Source: Lachnospiraceae bacterium
GTDB lineage: Bacteria; Bacillota; Clostridia; Lachnospirales; Lachnospiraceae
Length of the DNA stretch: 13,827 bases
Assembly: GCA_021205045.1 (NCBI GenBank)
Contig: JAJPYH010000208.1
Location: 1-13,827 of the forward strand
Direction: 5' to 3'
Both the position numbers and the translations under genes were made by a program. Below the pieces are notes generated by a model, which made no database searches, was not told where the DNA came from, and saw only the letters and a list, made by a program, of their open reading frames with translations. Positions within the stretch are counted from its first letter, which is position 1. Each line of letters starts with the position of its first letter. This document shows, piece after piece, positions 1 through 6,575 of this stretch.

Positions 1-211
1 CTGGCTTACTGCTGATCTGATCGAACGACCCTTTTGCTGACTAACACCAATTGAATTTGTCTTCCGATCCAAGAACTGCCGCAAACAATCTGCGAAGGCC
101 GCAGCAGTTCCCGGACTCCAACTATAACTAACTTAATCCAATTCTCAGCGTTTCTCAATTAATTATATATGAAAAAAAGTAAAACTTTCCTAAATATAGA
201 GGTAAAGGAGG
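1..211. other. non-coding region downstream of metY
   Basis: No reading frame worth calling was found on either strand. The half next to metY is AT-rich. Bases 73-110 can fold: the 7-nt arms at 73-79 and 104-110 are exact complements, and a smaller tgcg/cgca stem (91-94 with 100-103) lies inside. There is no T-run after the structure on either strand, so I do not call it a terminator. No convincing intrinsic terminator for metY is visible here. Confidence 0.5.
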
Positions 212-1495
212 TTAAATCGCATCCAGCGCCGCTGCAATGTCCTCAATCAGATCCTCCTTGTCCTCCAGCCCCAGGCTGATCCGGATCAGCTCCGCCGGCA
301 CACCCGCCTCGCGCAGCTGCTCCTCATTCATCTGACGATGCGTAGAGGTTGCGGGATTCAGACAACAGGTTCTTGCATCAGCCACATGAGTCTCGATAGC
401 GCCCAGCTTTAAATTCTTCATAAAGACAGAAGCTGCTTCTCCGCCGCCCTTCAGTCCAAAGGACACCACGCCGCAGCCGCCGTTGGGCATATATTTCTGT
501 GCCAGAGCATAGTACTTGTCTGTGGGCAGTCCGGAATAGTTGACATAAGCTACCTTCGGGTGATTATAAAGGAACTCCGCCACTGCCTGTGCGTTCTCCA
601 CATGACGAGGCATACGCACATGCAGCGATTCCAGTCCGAGATTCAGATAAAATGCATTCTGAGGGGACTGGATGGAGCCAAAGTCACGCATCAGCTGAGC
701 TGTACATTTGGTAATAAACGCACCGCCCTGTCCGAATTTCTCCGCATAGGTGATGCCGTGATAACTGTCATCCGGCGTGGTAAGCCCAGGATATTTGTCC
801 GCATGAGCCATCCAGTCAAAATGACCGCTGTCGATAATGGCGCCGCCCACGGCAGTTCCATGGCCGTCCATATATTTGGTAGTGGAATGTGTAACGATGT
901 CCGCTCCCCATTCAATGGGCCTGCAGTTCACAGGGGTAGGGAAGGTATTGTCAATGATCAGCGGCACACCATGAGCGTGAGCCACTTTTGCGAAAAGTTC
1001 AATATCCAGCACCGTCAGCGCCGGGTTTGCGATGGTCTCGCCGAACATGGCCTTTGTGTTGGGTTGAAAAGCAGCGTTTAATTCCTCCTCTGTGGCATCC
1101 GGTGATACAAAGGTAGCGGTAATGCCCATCTTTGCCATAGTAACGCTGATCAGATTAAAAGTGCCGCCATAAATAGTGGAGGAGGACACGATATGGTCTC
1201 CGCACTGGCAGATATTAAACAACGCAAAAAAGTTGGCCGCCTGGCCAGAGCTTGTGAGCATCCCGGCAGTTCCGCCCTCCATCTGAGCGATCTTGGCCGC
1301 CACCATATCATTGGTGGGATTCTGTAAACGGGTATAAAAATAGCCGCTCGCTTCCAGGTCAAACAGCTTTCCCATGTCCTCGCTGGTGTCGTATTTGAAG
1401 GTGGTGGACTGGATGATCGGGATCTGGCGCGGTTCACCGTTCCCTGGCGTATAACCGCCCTGTACACATTTGGTTCCTATTCTGTATTCACTCAT
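212..1495 (-). CDS. metY: O-acetylhomoserine aminocarboxypropyltransferase (sulfhydrylase), MetY type
   Basis: This is a PLP enzyme of the Cys/Met metabolism family. It would make homocysteine from O-acetylhomoserine and sulfide in the cytoplasm, the direct-sulfhydrylation route to methionine. The 427-aa length is normal for MetY. The Schiff-base lysine is K207 in the HSTTKYMDGHG motif, and D182 in IIDNTF is the expected partner of the PLP ring nitrogen. The YTRLQNPT motif (54-61) and the SSGQAA motif (82-87) are also present. Residue 1 is an ATG with a ribosome binding site (GGAGAGG) 8 nt upstream. The gene has its own promoter (1619-1647) and a leader of about 115 nt with a strong stem-loop. 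No SAM riboswitch or T-box motif was recognised in that leader. Cystathionine gamma-synthase or methionine gamma-lyase activity is a less likely alternative: the long sequence between the PLP lysine and the C-terminus is typical of MetY. Confidence 0.95.
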   Translation of the reverse strand: MSEYRIGTKCVQGGYTPGNGEPRQIPIIQSTTFKYDTSEDMGKLFDLEASGYFYTRLQNPTNDMVAAKIAQMEGGTAGMLTSSGQAANFFALFNICQCGDHIVSSSTIYGGTFNLISVTMAKMGITATFVSPDATEEELNAAFQPNTKAMFGETIANPALTVLDIELFAKVAHAHGVPLIIDNTFPTPVNCRPIEWGADIVTHSTTKYMDGHGTAVGGAIIDSGHFDWMAHADKYPGLTTPDDSYHGITYAEKFGQGGAFITKCTAQLMRDFGSIQSPQNAFYLNLGLESLHVRMPRHVENAQAVAEFLYNHPKVAYVNYSGLPTDKYYALAQKYMPNGGCGVVSFGLKGGGEAASVFMKNLKLGAIETHVADARTCCLNPATSTHRQMNEEQLREAGVPAELIRISLGLEDKEDLIEDIAAALDAI

Positions 1496-1545
1496 GTTGG
1501 CATCCTCTCCTGTGAAAGTTTTACTGTAAAAATGTCTCCATCAGC

Positions 1546-1579
1546 TTTTATTCAGACAGACCTTTATGTCTGAATAAAA
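1546..1579 (-). promoter_or_regulatory. 13-bp perfect stem-loop in the metY 5' leader
   Basis: The arms 1546-1558 and 1567-1579 are exact reverse complements, separated by 8 nt. The structure lies about 33 nt after the predicted metY transcription start and about 50 nt before the start codon. No U-run follows it on the metY strand, so it is not a normal terminator. It could be a regulator-binding dyad, a roadblock operator or an mRNA-stabilising hairpin. The symmetry is certain; the role is inferred. Confidence 0.6.
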
Positions 1580-1618
1580 ACGTACAAACAGCATTTCCGT
1601 TTCAAAACAACTGTCCCT

Positions 1619-1647
1619 AGTGTAGCATTAAATGAAAAACCAGTCAA
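1619..1647 (-). promoter_or_regulatory. metY promoter (sigma-A type)
   Basis: Read on the minus strand, TTGACT (1642-1647) and TACACT (1619-1624) are separated by exactly 17 nt. The predicted start is near 1612. This is one of the better promoter matches in the window, and it is placed and oriented correctly for metY. Confidence 0.65.
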
Positions 1648-1685
1648 TGATTTGTTGCAAGTGAACATTTTTTGTGAAAACCCTC

Positions 1686-1714
1686 TTGCATACTCCGCTT
1701 TTTTAAGGTATAGT
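1686..1714 (+). promoter_or_regulatory. divergent rightward promoter beside metY
   Basis: TTGCAT (1686-1691) and TATAGT (1709-1714) are 17 nt apart on the plus strand, with a T-rich spacer. The predicted start is near 1721. No recognised plus-strand gene follows, only the 36-codon ORF at 1774-1884, so this drives either that peptide or a small RNA. Confidence 0.45.
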
Positions 1715-1722
1715 CTTGTTGG

Positions 1723-1742
1723 AAGTTAGTTATATCTAACTT
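1723..1742. promoter_or_regulatory. inverted repeat at the start of the rightward transcript
   Basis: AAGTTAG and CTAACTT (7-bp perfect arms, 6-nt spacer) begin within about 2 nt of the predicted transcription start of the plus-strand promoter. The position fits an operator or a 5'-end protective hairpin. No regulator family is recognised from the sequence. Confidence 0.35.
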
Positions 1743-1773
1743 TTGTAAAATAAAAGAAAGCGAGGTAACCTCT

Positions 1774-1884
1774 ATGAATATTCTGTTAAGTCTCATCTGT
1801 TCAGCCTGTATACTCGCCTTCTGCGAGGCAGTCAAGCGTCTATGCTCACATATTCTTCGACGGACAGTCCCGACGTCCGTATAG
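1774..1884 (+). CDS. candidate 36-aa small hydrophobic/basic peptide
   Basis: I do not recognise this ORF from any family. It starts MNILLSLICSACILAFCEAV, about 20 residues that could span a membrane and that contain three cysteines. A basic tail follows (KRLCSHILRR) and ends TVPTSV before TAG. The ATG lies 8 nt after GAGG (1762-1765), and that GAGG is one arm of the perfect palindrome GAGGTAACCTC (1762-1772), so the ribosome binding site could be masked. A promoter lies upstream (1686-1714) and a weak terminator-like structure downstream (1917-1952). The layout resembles type I toxin genes, which are short, hydrophobic and basic with an overlapping antisense RNA, but there is no homology evidence. 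The region could instead be a non-coding RNA. No overlapping gene competes for this sequence. Confidence 0.3.
   Translation: MNILLSLICSACILAFCEAVKRLCSHILRRTVPTSV
1807..1835 (-). promoter_or_regulatory. antisense promoter inside the 36-aa ORF
   Basis: On the minus strand TTGACT (1830-1835) and TATACA (1807-1812) are 17 nt apart. The predicted start near 1800 would give a transcript antisense to the start codon and leader of the small ORF, heading toward metY. A second, weaker pair, TTGTCA (1901-1906) and TATACG (1878-1883), is also 17 nt apart. Both spacers are GC-rich, which lowers confidence. They could equally be distal promoters for metY. Confidence 0.3.
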
Positions 1885-1916
1885 AAAGGGGCGCGTCCGC
1901 TGACAAGGGTCTCCCC

Positions 1917-1952
1917 ATGCAGTAAAGTCCATGCTGCTGCATCTGCCTTTTT
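1917..1952 (+). terminator. weak rightward terminator-like hairpin
   Basis: ATGCAG (1917-1922) pairs with CTGCAT (1937-1942) around a 14-nt loop. CTGCC and five T (1948-1952) follow. The long loop makes it weak. It would end a transcript from the 1686 promoter, just before the 3' end of the convergent membrane-protein gene. Confidence 0.25.
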
Positions 1953-3543
1953 AAGGCTCCCCCAGCTTGACTACTACCACATCATCAATTATCGTGACAG
2001 ATCCATCATCCGGATAGGAGGGCATGGCGTCCAGCACCTCCTGATAATCTGCGATAATATCCGCCCCATCACTTTCCGACAGCTGATTACCCAGATATAC
2101 GCGGAAGATTGCCTGCCGGATCAGGGGCGAATTGATGGCGTCGGCCACATCGATTGTCCCCCGCATGTTGCTGACCTGACGAACCTCCCAGATATTGCGG
2201 TTCACCACATCATCATATACGCCGTAAAACAGCACCTGCTTATCCTCACTGTAGTCCTCCGTACTCTGAATCCGCGTGTTAAGCGTCTCCATGAAGCTGT
2301 ATATTTCACTGTTTGCCAGCTCCAGATTGAAATAATAGATATTTGCCAGGCGCACATAGAAGAACACCACCAGTACCACCGCCGCCAGATAAGCATACCT
2401 GGCCGCTCCCTCCAGCAGCCCTTTCATGCTTTCCTCCGTCACATGATTCATGAAAATAAAGGGAAGCAAAAACACCAGCACCACGGAATAGCACATCATA
2501 GTGTTCACACTGGAGGCGTCATTGCTCATGATGTAAATAGAATTCACTGCCAATGGGAAAATCAGGGTAAAAACAGCCATGGCGGCAGTCTTAAAAACAT
2601 TTTTCCGATTATGAATACAGGTCAGAACAAAGAAAACCGCTGTCAGAACGTAACCCGCAGCTATGACGATCCGGATGACGCCATACCATGTGACATCCAG
2701 ATAATTCTCCGTGGTCAGTTTAAAGAAATATCCGTAGGCACTGCTCAGAATGGAGGGAATCTGCGACAGACTGATCTGTCCCATCTGGCTCATGCCCTGA
2801 TAGCCGGACAATTCCACATTCTGAATTTTCAGCATGATCTGATTGACGCCCAGATACAGAAGGACACCGAAAAGCAGACTGCACAGACTCTTAAGAGAAA
2901 TAATGACCAGACTTCTGACGTCCGTGTCATTATCCATGCACAGAGTAATCAGATAGAGCAGCAGAAAGCCTGCCAGAAGCCCCCAGTATGCCTGATAAAT
3001 TCCCAATGAACAGCAGATCATCAGGATGGAAAGGATAGAGCCATATTTATAATGGATCAGCGCATGATACGCAATGGCCATAAACAGAACCGCCAGGGCG
3101 TAAAAGGGCACTGTAAACATAAAGCCCATAGTGCAGGTTACTGTGGGAAATGACACAAACAGAGCCGCAAAGCCTCTTTTGATCCATCGGCTTCTGAAAT
3201 GAAAAGGCTTTAAAAAAATCGTAATGCTGATGCCCAGCACAATAATGAAAAAAGCTCCATTTAATAAGGGCGTGCTGTAGACCCCGTCAATGCGGAACAT
3301 GAAATTACCCATCAGTCCCAGAAGCCACCGCCCCAGGGTGTAACCAAGTCCGTAATGAAACATGGAGATATAGTCATCGATATTGGGAAGTTTGTTGGTC
3401 AGCATATAACCATGGGCCAGAAGCCCCACCAGGACAGCGGTAATGAATACATCTTTTTGCGCCAGCCACTCCTGTCTTTTAAGTTCCGCCCTTCCCTGCA
3501 GCTTTATCACCTTTTCATAGCATTGAGATGTTTTTGATTTCAT
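1951..3543 (-). CDS. polytopic glucosyltransferase-domain membrane protein (Glucos_trans_II / GtrV-like)
   Basis: This 530-aa integral membrane protein probably transfers a sugar from a lipid carrier to a cell-surface glycan on the outer side of the membrane. An N-terminal cytoplasmic segment (about 1-30) precedes roughly ten hydrophobic segments between residues 33 and 405. The first loop has NIDDYISMF with D56-D57, then GYTLGRWL (68-75); this Asp pair followed by GRW is typical of the Glucos_trans_II family (GT-C fold). A soluble C-terminal part of about 125 residues follows the last membrane segment and probably lies outside. Its ribosome binding site, AAGGGAG, is 8 nt before the ATG. It starts 44 nt after the Gx transporter gene with no clear terminator between, so it may be the distal gene of the rnf transcript. 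The glycan acceptor and sugar cannot be inferred. Confidence 0.8.
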   Translation of the reverse strand: MKSKTSQCYEKVIKLQGRAELKRQEWLAQKDVFITAVLVGLLAHGYMLTNKLPNIDDYISMFHYGLGYTLGRWLLGLMGNFMFRIDGVYSTPLLNGAFFIIVLGISITIFLKPFHFRSRWIKRGFAALFVSFPTVTCTMGFMFTVPFYALAVLFMAIAYHALIHYKYGSILSILMICCSLGIYQAYWGLLAGFLLLYLITLCMDNDTDVRSLVIISLKSLCSLLFGVLLYLGVNQIMLKIQNVELSGYQGMSQMGQISLSQIPSILSSAYGYFFKLTTENYLDVTWYGVIRIVIAAGYVLTAVFFVLTCIHNRKNVFKTAAMAVFTLIFPLAVNSIYIMSNDASSVNTMMCYSVVLVFLLPFIFMNHVTEESMKGLLEGAARYAYLAAVVLVVFFYVRLANIYYFNLELANSEIYSFMETLNTRIQSTEDYSEDKQVLFYGVYDDVVNRNIWEVRQVSNMRGTIDVADAINSPLIRQAIFRVYLGNQLSESDGADIIADYQEVLDAMPSYPDDGSVTIIDDVVVVKLGEP

Positions 3544-3587
3544 TCTGTACTCCCTTACGTTTTACTCTCTGCTTTTTCATCGTATTA

Positions 3588-4097
3588 TTAACGGAACCCG
3601 GTTCCATCTCCGTGCGCTGAAAGCGCCCTGACACACAATCCTGAGATAACTCCCACCACAAGACCTGCCGCCACTCCCAGCAAAATCAGCCAGGGCAGAT
3701 AATAAAGTACCGCCGCTGTCCGCAATACAGCAACTGCTGCCAGCAGCTGCCCCAGATTATGGAATACCCCTCCGGCAATGCTGACGCCCGCGATTCCCAA
3801 TTTATCTGTTCTTTTCAGTACAGTCATGATCCCGAGGCTGAGCAAGCCTCCGGCCAGACTGAAAATCATCGCCGTCATATTGCCAAAGGTAAATCCCACC
3901 AGAACGATACGGACGATATTAATGAGCAGTGCGTCCCTTGCTCCCATGCAGTACATTGCTGTCACAATTACAATATTCGCAAGGCCGGGCTTTGCTCCGG
4001 GGATGACAAGAAATTCCGGAAGCAGCCATTCAATATAACTGAACACAAACGCAAGTGCCAGCAGCAGTCCGTTCATTGTCAATCGGCGAATGTTCAT
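3588..4097 (-). CDS. Gx transporter family protein (heptaprenyl diphosphate synthase component I family)
   Basis: This small polytopic membrane protein (169 aa, about five hydrophobic segments) has the family hallmarks: LVIPGAKPGLANIV (30-43), the FGNMTAMIFSLAGGLLSLG stretch, and GGVFHNLGQLLAA. The family is often labelled heptaprenyl diphosphate synthase component I, but it resembles substrate-binding membrane components of transporters and lacks prenyltransferase Asp-rich motifs, so I avoid hepS as a symbol. The start ATG overlaps the previous stop (ATGA) and follows a strong GGAGGAGG. It is the last gene of the compact rnf block. The 3' end carries a palindrome (3593-3605, GGAACCGGGTTCC on the coding strand) that ends just before tandem TAA TAA stops; without a T-run it is at most a weak terminator. 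The substrate is unknown. Confidence 0.85.
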   Translation of the reverse strand: MNIRRLTMNGLLLALAFVFSYIEWLLPEFLVIPGAKPGLANIVIVTAMYCMGARDALLINIVRIVLVGFTFGNMTAMIFSLAGGLLSLGIMTVLKRTDKLGIAGVSIAGGVFHNLGQLLAAVAVLRTAAVLYYLPWLILLGVAAGLVVGVISGLCVRALSAHGDGTGFR

Positions 4098-4462
4098 GGC
4101 GCCTCCTCCACAATCATTACTATCACCTGATGAGGCAGACAGACGATGGGAACTCCAACCTCTGATATTTTTCCCTGTCTGATGCAGTTTAAATTGGGGC
4201 AGTTTGCTTCTGACATGTACACACTGCCGTCCTCGATCACAACCACATTGTACATATCATCTTCCCTGTCAATAGTATAGGTTGTGTTTTCATTTAACGG
4301 GAGACGGGCAACCTCTTCCCCGGCGACTTCAATCACCGCATATCGCTGTGTTTCCGTTTCGTCCGCACTGCTTTGAAATAACTGTTGGAACATCACGCCG
4401 ACAAGGCCGACGGCGATGATCAGAGTCAGCAGCACGATATCCGCTCTTTTCCATATTTTCAC
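4094..4462 (-). CDS. NusG domain II-containing membrane-anchored protein
   Basis: This 122-aa protein has one N-terminal transmembrane segment (about 8-30) and an extracytoplasmic NusG_II beta domain. The diagnostic C-terminal motif is ANCPNLNCIRQGKI (86-99) followed by PIVCLPHQVIV (105-115), with three conserved cysteines C88, C93 and C108. The name reflects fold similarity to an insert domain of some NusG proteins; there is no KOW or RNA polymerase-binding part and no reason to think it acts in transcription. Translation probably starts at GTG (4460-4462), overlapping the apbE stop as GTGA. Members commonly sit beside rnf and apbE genes in Clostridia, which suggests an accessory role at the membrane, perhaps in assembly or redox handling of the flavinylated subunits; that role is inference. 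Confidence 0.85.
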   Translation of the reverse strand: MKIWKRADIVLLTLIIAVGLVGVMFQQLFQSSADETETQRYAVIEVAGEEVARLPLNENTTYTIDREDDMYNVVVIEDGSVYMSEANCPNLNCIRQGKISEVGVPIVCLPHQVIVMIVEEAP

Positions 4463-5664
4463 TGAAATGTTACCACCGTCCCGTCCTCCATGACCAGTAT
4501 CACCTGAGAGAGCACGTCATAATCCTCCTTCTCTTTCAGCCGCTGCCAGAGAACATCCGCCCCCTTCTGCGTTTTTGCAAGGACAAACATAGTGGATAAG
4601 GCATCGCTGTGCCAGGCGACATCGCTGTCCTGATCAACGGCAGTATCCATGACCACAGTGGCACTGACAATCTCCGTATCTGCCGGATAACCGGTAGAAG
4701 GATTGATGATATGATGATACCAGACGCCGTCTGCCTCCTGCCCCCGCTCATAAATGCCGGAGGTAACCACATAACCGTCGCTCAGAACAACAGTGGCGGC
4801 ATAATCCCCGGAAAGAGGATTTGCGACAGCCACCGTATAGCCATCCCCGCCGCCCATGACAAACACATTTCCTCCCAGATTAACGATCACATGAAGCAGA
4901 CCTTTTTCTATAAAGTACTGCCGCAGGGTCTCACACATATATCCCTTGGCAATACCGCCGAAATTAAGCTGCTGTCCTGCGCCAATGGTCAGAACATTGC
5001 CTGACAGAGTCACACTGTCACTTCCCACCAGAGCCTTCGCCTCCGCTACCTGCTCCGCTGCAGGAACCGTAAAGTCCTCATCCGTCACATTCCACAAATC
5101 TGACAGGGGCGTGATCGTCAGATCAAAAGCGCCGTCAGAAACATGATAATAATACAAACCGATTTCAACCAGATCGCGGCAGACCTCCGAGAGCTCATAA
5201 CTGTGCCCGGCATTTCCTGTATTGCCATTGGCATCATCCACCCTGTCATCGCTGGCTTCATCCTCTTCAGCGCCTGATGCTCCGGCATCACTCTCCTGAC
5301 GCTGCGCCGCATTGATCGCGCCAACCTCGCTCTCCTCATCAAAGCGATCCAGGTATGTTGCCTCATATTCCTGACACAAAAGCAGAGCGTCCTCCAGAAT
5401 TTGAGCTGCCCGCCCGCTCTCCCCCTGTGAAGTATACGCAGTCAGAGTAATGACGGTGTCAAAGCAATAACCGGTCTTATAGACAGTGATTTCTGTATCG
5501 GAGGAAGTGTCTGCACCGCCGCCTCGATCAGGCTGCCGGAAAATGATCGCAAAGAGAAACAGCAAAAACAGCAGAATCCCAATAAGAAGTCTCTTTCGCT
5601 CCGACAGCGGAGTTTTGTATTGATCCGAAAATATATTCTTCCCGTCTCTGCTGCGAAATTTCAT
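4459..5664 (-). CDS. apbE: FAD:protein FMN transferase (ApbE), membrane-anchored
   Basis: ApbE uses FAD and a divalent cation (usually Mg2+) to attach FMN to a Thr or Ser of target proteins on the outer side of the membrane; its evident targets are RnfG and RnfD from the same operon. I place the start at 5664, where ATG overlaps the rnfB stop (ATGA) after AAGGA, giving 401 aa. An upstream in-frame ATG at 5727 would add 21 residues lying inside rnfB. Residues 25-42 form a membrane anchor with no lipobox cysteine after it. Core motifs are SDGAFDLTITPL (176-187), the GGIAKGY nucleotide-binding motif (236-242), HHIINPSTGYPA (317-328) and SDALST (353-358, metal site including D354). Unusual is an Asp/Glu/Gly/Ala-rich insert at about 121-155 between the N-terminal helix and the SDGAFD region. 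All hallmark residues are intact, so activity is expected. Confidence 0.93.
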   Translation of the reverse strand: MKFRSRDGKNIFSDQYKTPLSERKRLLIGILLFLLFLFAIIFRQPDRGGGADTSSDTEITVYKTGYCFDTVITLTAYTSQGESGRAAQILEDALLLCQEYEATYLDRFDEESEVGAINAAQRQESDAGASGAEEDEASDDRVDDANGNTGNAGHSYELSEVCRDLVEIGLYYYHVSDGAFDLTITPLSDLWNVTDEDFTVPAAEQVAEAKALVGSDSVTLSGNVLTIGAGQQLNFGGIAKGYMCETLRQYFIEKGLLHVIVNLGGNVFVMGGGDGYTVAVANPLSGDYAATVVLSDGYVVTSGIYERGQEADGVWYHHIINPSTGYPADTEIVSATVVMDTAVDQDSDVAWHSDALSTMFVLAKTQKGADVLWQRLKEKEDYDVLSQVILVMEDGTVVTFQ

Positions 5665-6464
5665 GTGGTCCTTCTCTGAATGGAGCGGGCAGGGCATTTT
5701 TCTGCACAGGTGCCGCAGCCCGTGCAAAGACTGTAATCAATCACTGCCAGGCTATTGTCCATCTTTACCGCGCCGTTAGGACAGACTCTGGTGCAAAGCG
5801 TACATCCTCTGCAGCCTGTTTCACAGGCAGCCATCACCATTTTCGCCATATCGTGGGAAGAACACCTCACCCGCGCAGGGGCATTCTTTGGAATCATGAA
5901 AATCAGATGCTTCGGACAGGCCGCCACACACTTGCCGCAGGCCTTACACTTATCCTCATCCACTACAGCAACGCCTTTTATCACATGGATAGCATCAAAA
6001 GGACAGGCCGCCACGCAGCTGCCCAGGCCAAGGCATCCATAACCACAGAGCTTATCACCGCCGCCCGGCGCTACGCTTGCCGCTCCGCAGTCCGCTTTCC
6101 CGTAGTATTCATATTTTACCTTCGCCACAGTGCAGTCGCCGCCGCAGGCCACAAAAGCCGTTTTCGGCTCATCTTCCTGCGCCTCTACTCCCATGATCTG
6201 CGCAATCTGCGCTGCCGCTGCGGTGCCTCCCACCGGACAGGCATTCACAGGCGCGCTGCCCTGGGCGATGGCCTGCGCCAGCCCGTCACAGCCCGCGTAA
6301 CCACAGCCGCCGCAGTTATTGCCGGGCAGCGCCGCGCGCACAGCCGCCTCTGTCTCATTTTCCTCCACAGCAAACTTTTTTCCGGCCAGGCACAGCAAAA
6401 GCCCAATCAAAAGCCCCACAGCACCCACCGAAACTGCCGACAGAATAATCGTCATTATTCCCAT
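5661..6464 (-). CDS. rnfB: Rnf complex subunit B, multi-cluster ferredoxin
   Basis: RnfB is the likely entry point for electrons from reduced ferredoxin. The 267-aa protein has an N-terminal membrane helix (about 4-26), then an Fe-S domain with C51-x2-C54-x4-C59 and C76. The remainder is ferredoxin-like: cysteine sets at C140/144/150/154, C173/176/179/183, C218/221/224/228 and C247/250/253/257 fit four [4Fe-4S] clusters, and C107, C111, C126, C201 and C214 are further cysteines. The start at 6464 has GGAAG 6 nt upstream; a second in-frame ATG (residue 4) is a weaker alternative. It is the only rnf gene not overlapping its upstream neighbour: a 111-nt gap with a palindrome separates it from rnfA, so its expression could be set separately. 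Its stop overlaps the apbE start. Confidence 0.96.
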   Translation of the reverse strand: MGIMTIILSAVSVGAVGLLIGLLLCLAGKKFAVEENETEAAVRAALPGNNCGGCGYAGCDGLAQAIAQGSAPVNACPVGGTAAAAQIAQIMGVEAQEDEPKTAFVACGGDCTVAKVKYEYYGKADCGAASVAPGGGDKLCGYGCLGLGSCVAACPFDAIHVIKGVAVVDEDKCKACGKCVAACPKHLIFMIPKNAPARVRCSSHDMAKMVMAACETGCRGCTLCTRVCPNGAVKMDNSLAVIDYSLCTGCGTCAEKCPARSIQRRTT

Positions 6465-6521
6465 AGTATTCTTCCAATCCTATCCATTAGCCTTCCATAG
6501 CTGCCACTTTTATGTTTCATC

Positions 6522-6535
6522 CCGTGATATCACGG
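6522..6535. repeat. perfect 14-nt palindrome in the rnfA-rnfB gap
   Basis: CCGTGATATCACGG is fully self-complementary and sits in the only gap inside the rnf operon. As RNA it gives a 5-bp CCGUG/CACGG stem with an AUAU loop, with no U-run after it. It could be an mRNA processing or stability element, or a repressor dyad. Confidence 0.4.
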
Positions 6536-6575
6536 ACCTTCCCTTATTTTATATTTCCGTAACGCTTATCTTAAC

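Noticed and set aside
60..69. TCTTCCGATC, which resembles the end of a common sequencing adapter
   Set aside because: Only 10 nt match and the bases on both sides differ from the adapter, so chance is the better explanation.
204..211. Perfect Shine-Dalgarno sequence AAAGGAGG on the plus strand at the metY stop
   Set aside because: No ATG, GTG or TTG start at suitable spacing opens a reading frame on the plus strand, so it has no gene to serve.
1496..1618. SAM riboswitch or T-box in the metY leader
   Set aside because: The leader is short and consists of one simple AT-rich hairpin; no multi-helix junction, T-box sequence or terminator/antiterminator pair is visible.
1644..1835. A 63-codon minus-strand frame upstream of metY
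   Set aside because: It begins at a TTG that is part of a promoter-like -35 element, runs through the metY promoter, and has no ribosome binding site or recognisable motif.
2443..3009. A 188-codon plus-strand frame opposite the glucosyltransferase gene
   Set aside because: Rich in Gln, His and Asn with no known motif; the opposite strand encodes a clear polytopic membrane protein.
3593..3605. Palindrome at the end of the Gx transporter gene as a terminator
   Set aside because: The stem is short, lies within the coding sequence, and is followed by GTTAATAATACG rather than a T-run.
5853..6500. A 215-codon plus-strand frame opposite rnfB
   Set aside because: It lies opposite the cysteine motifs of rnfB, has no domain or convincing ribosome binding site, and is explained as a shadow.
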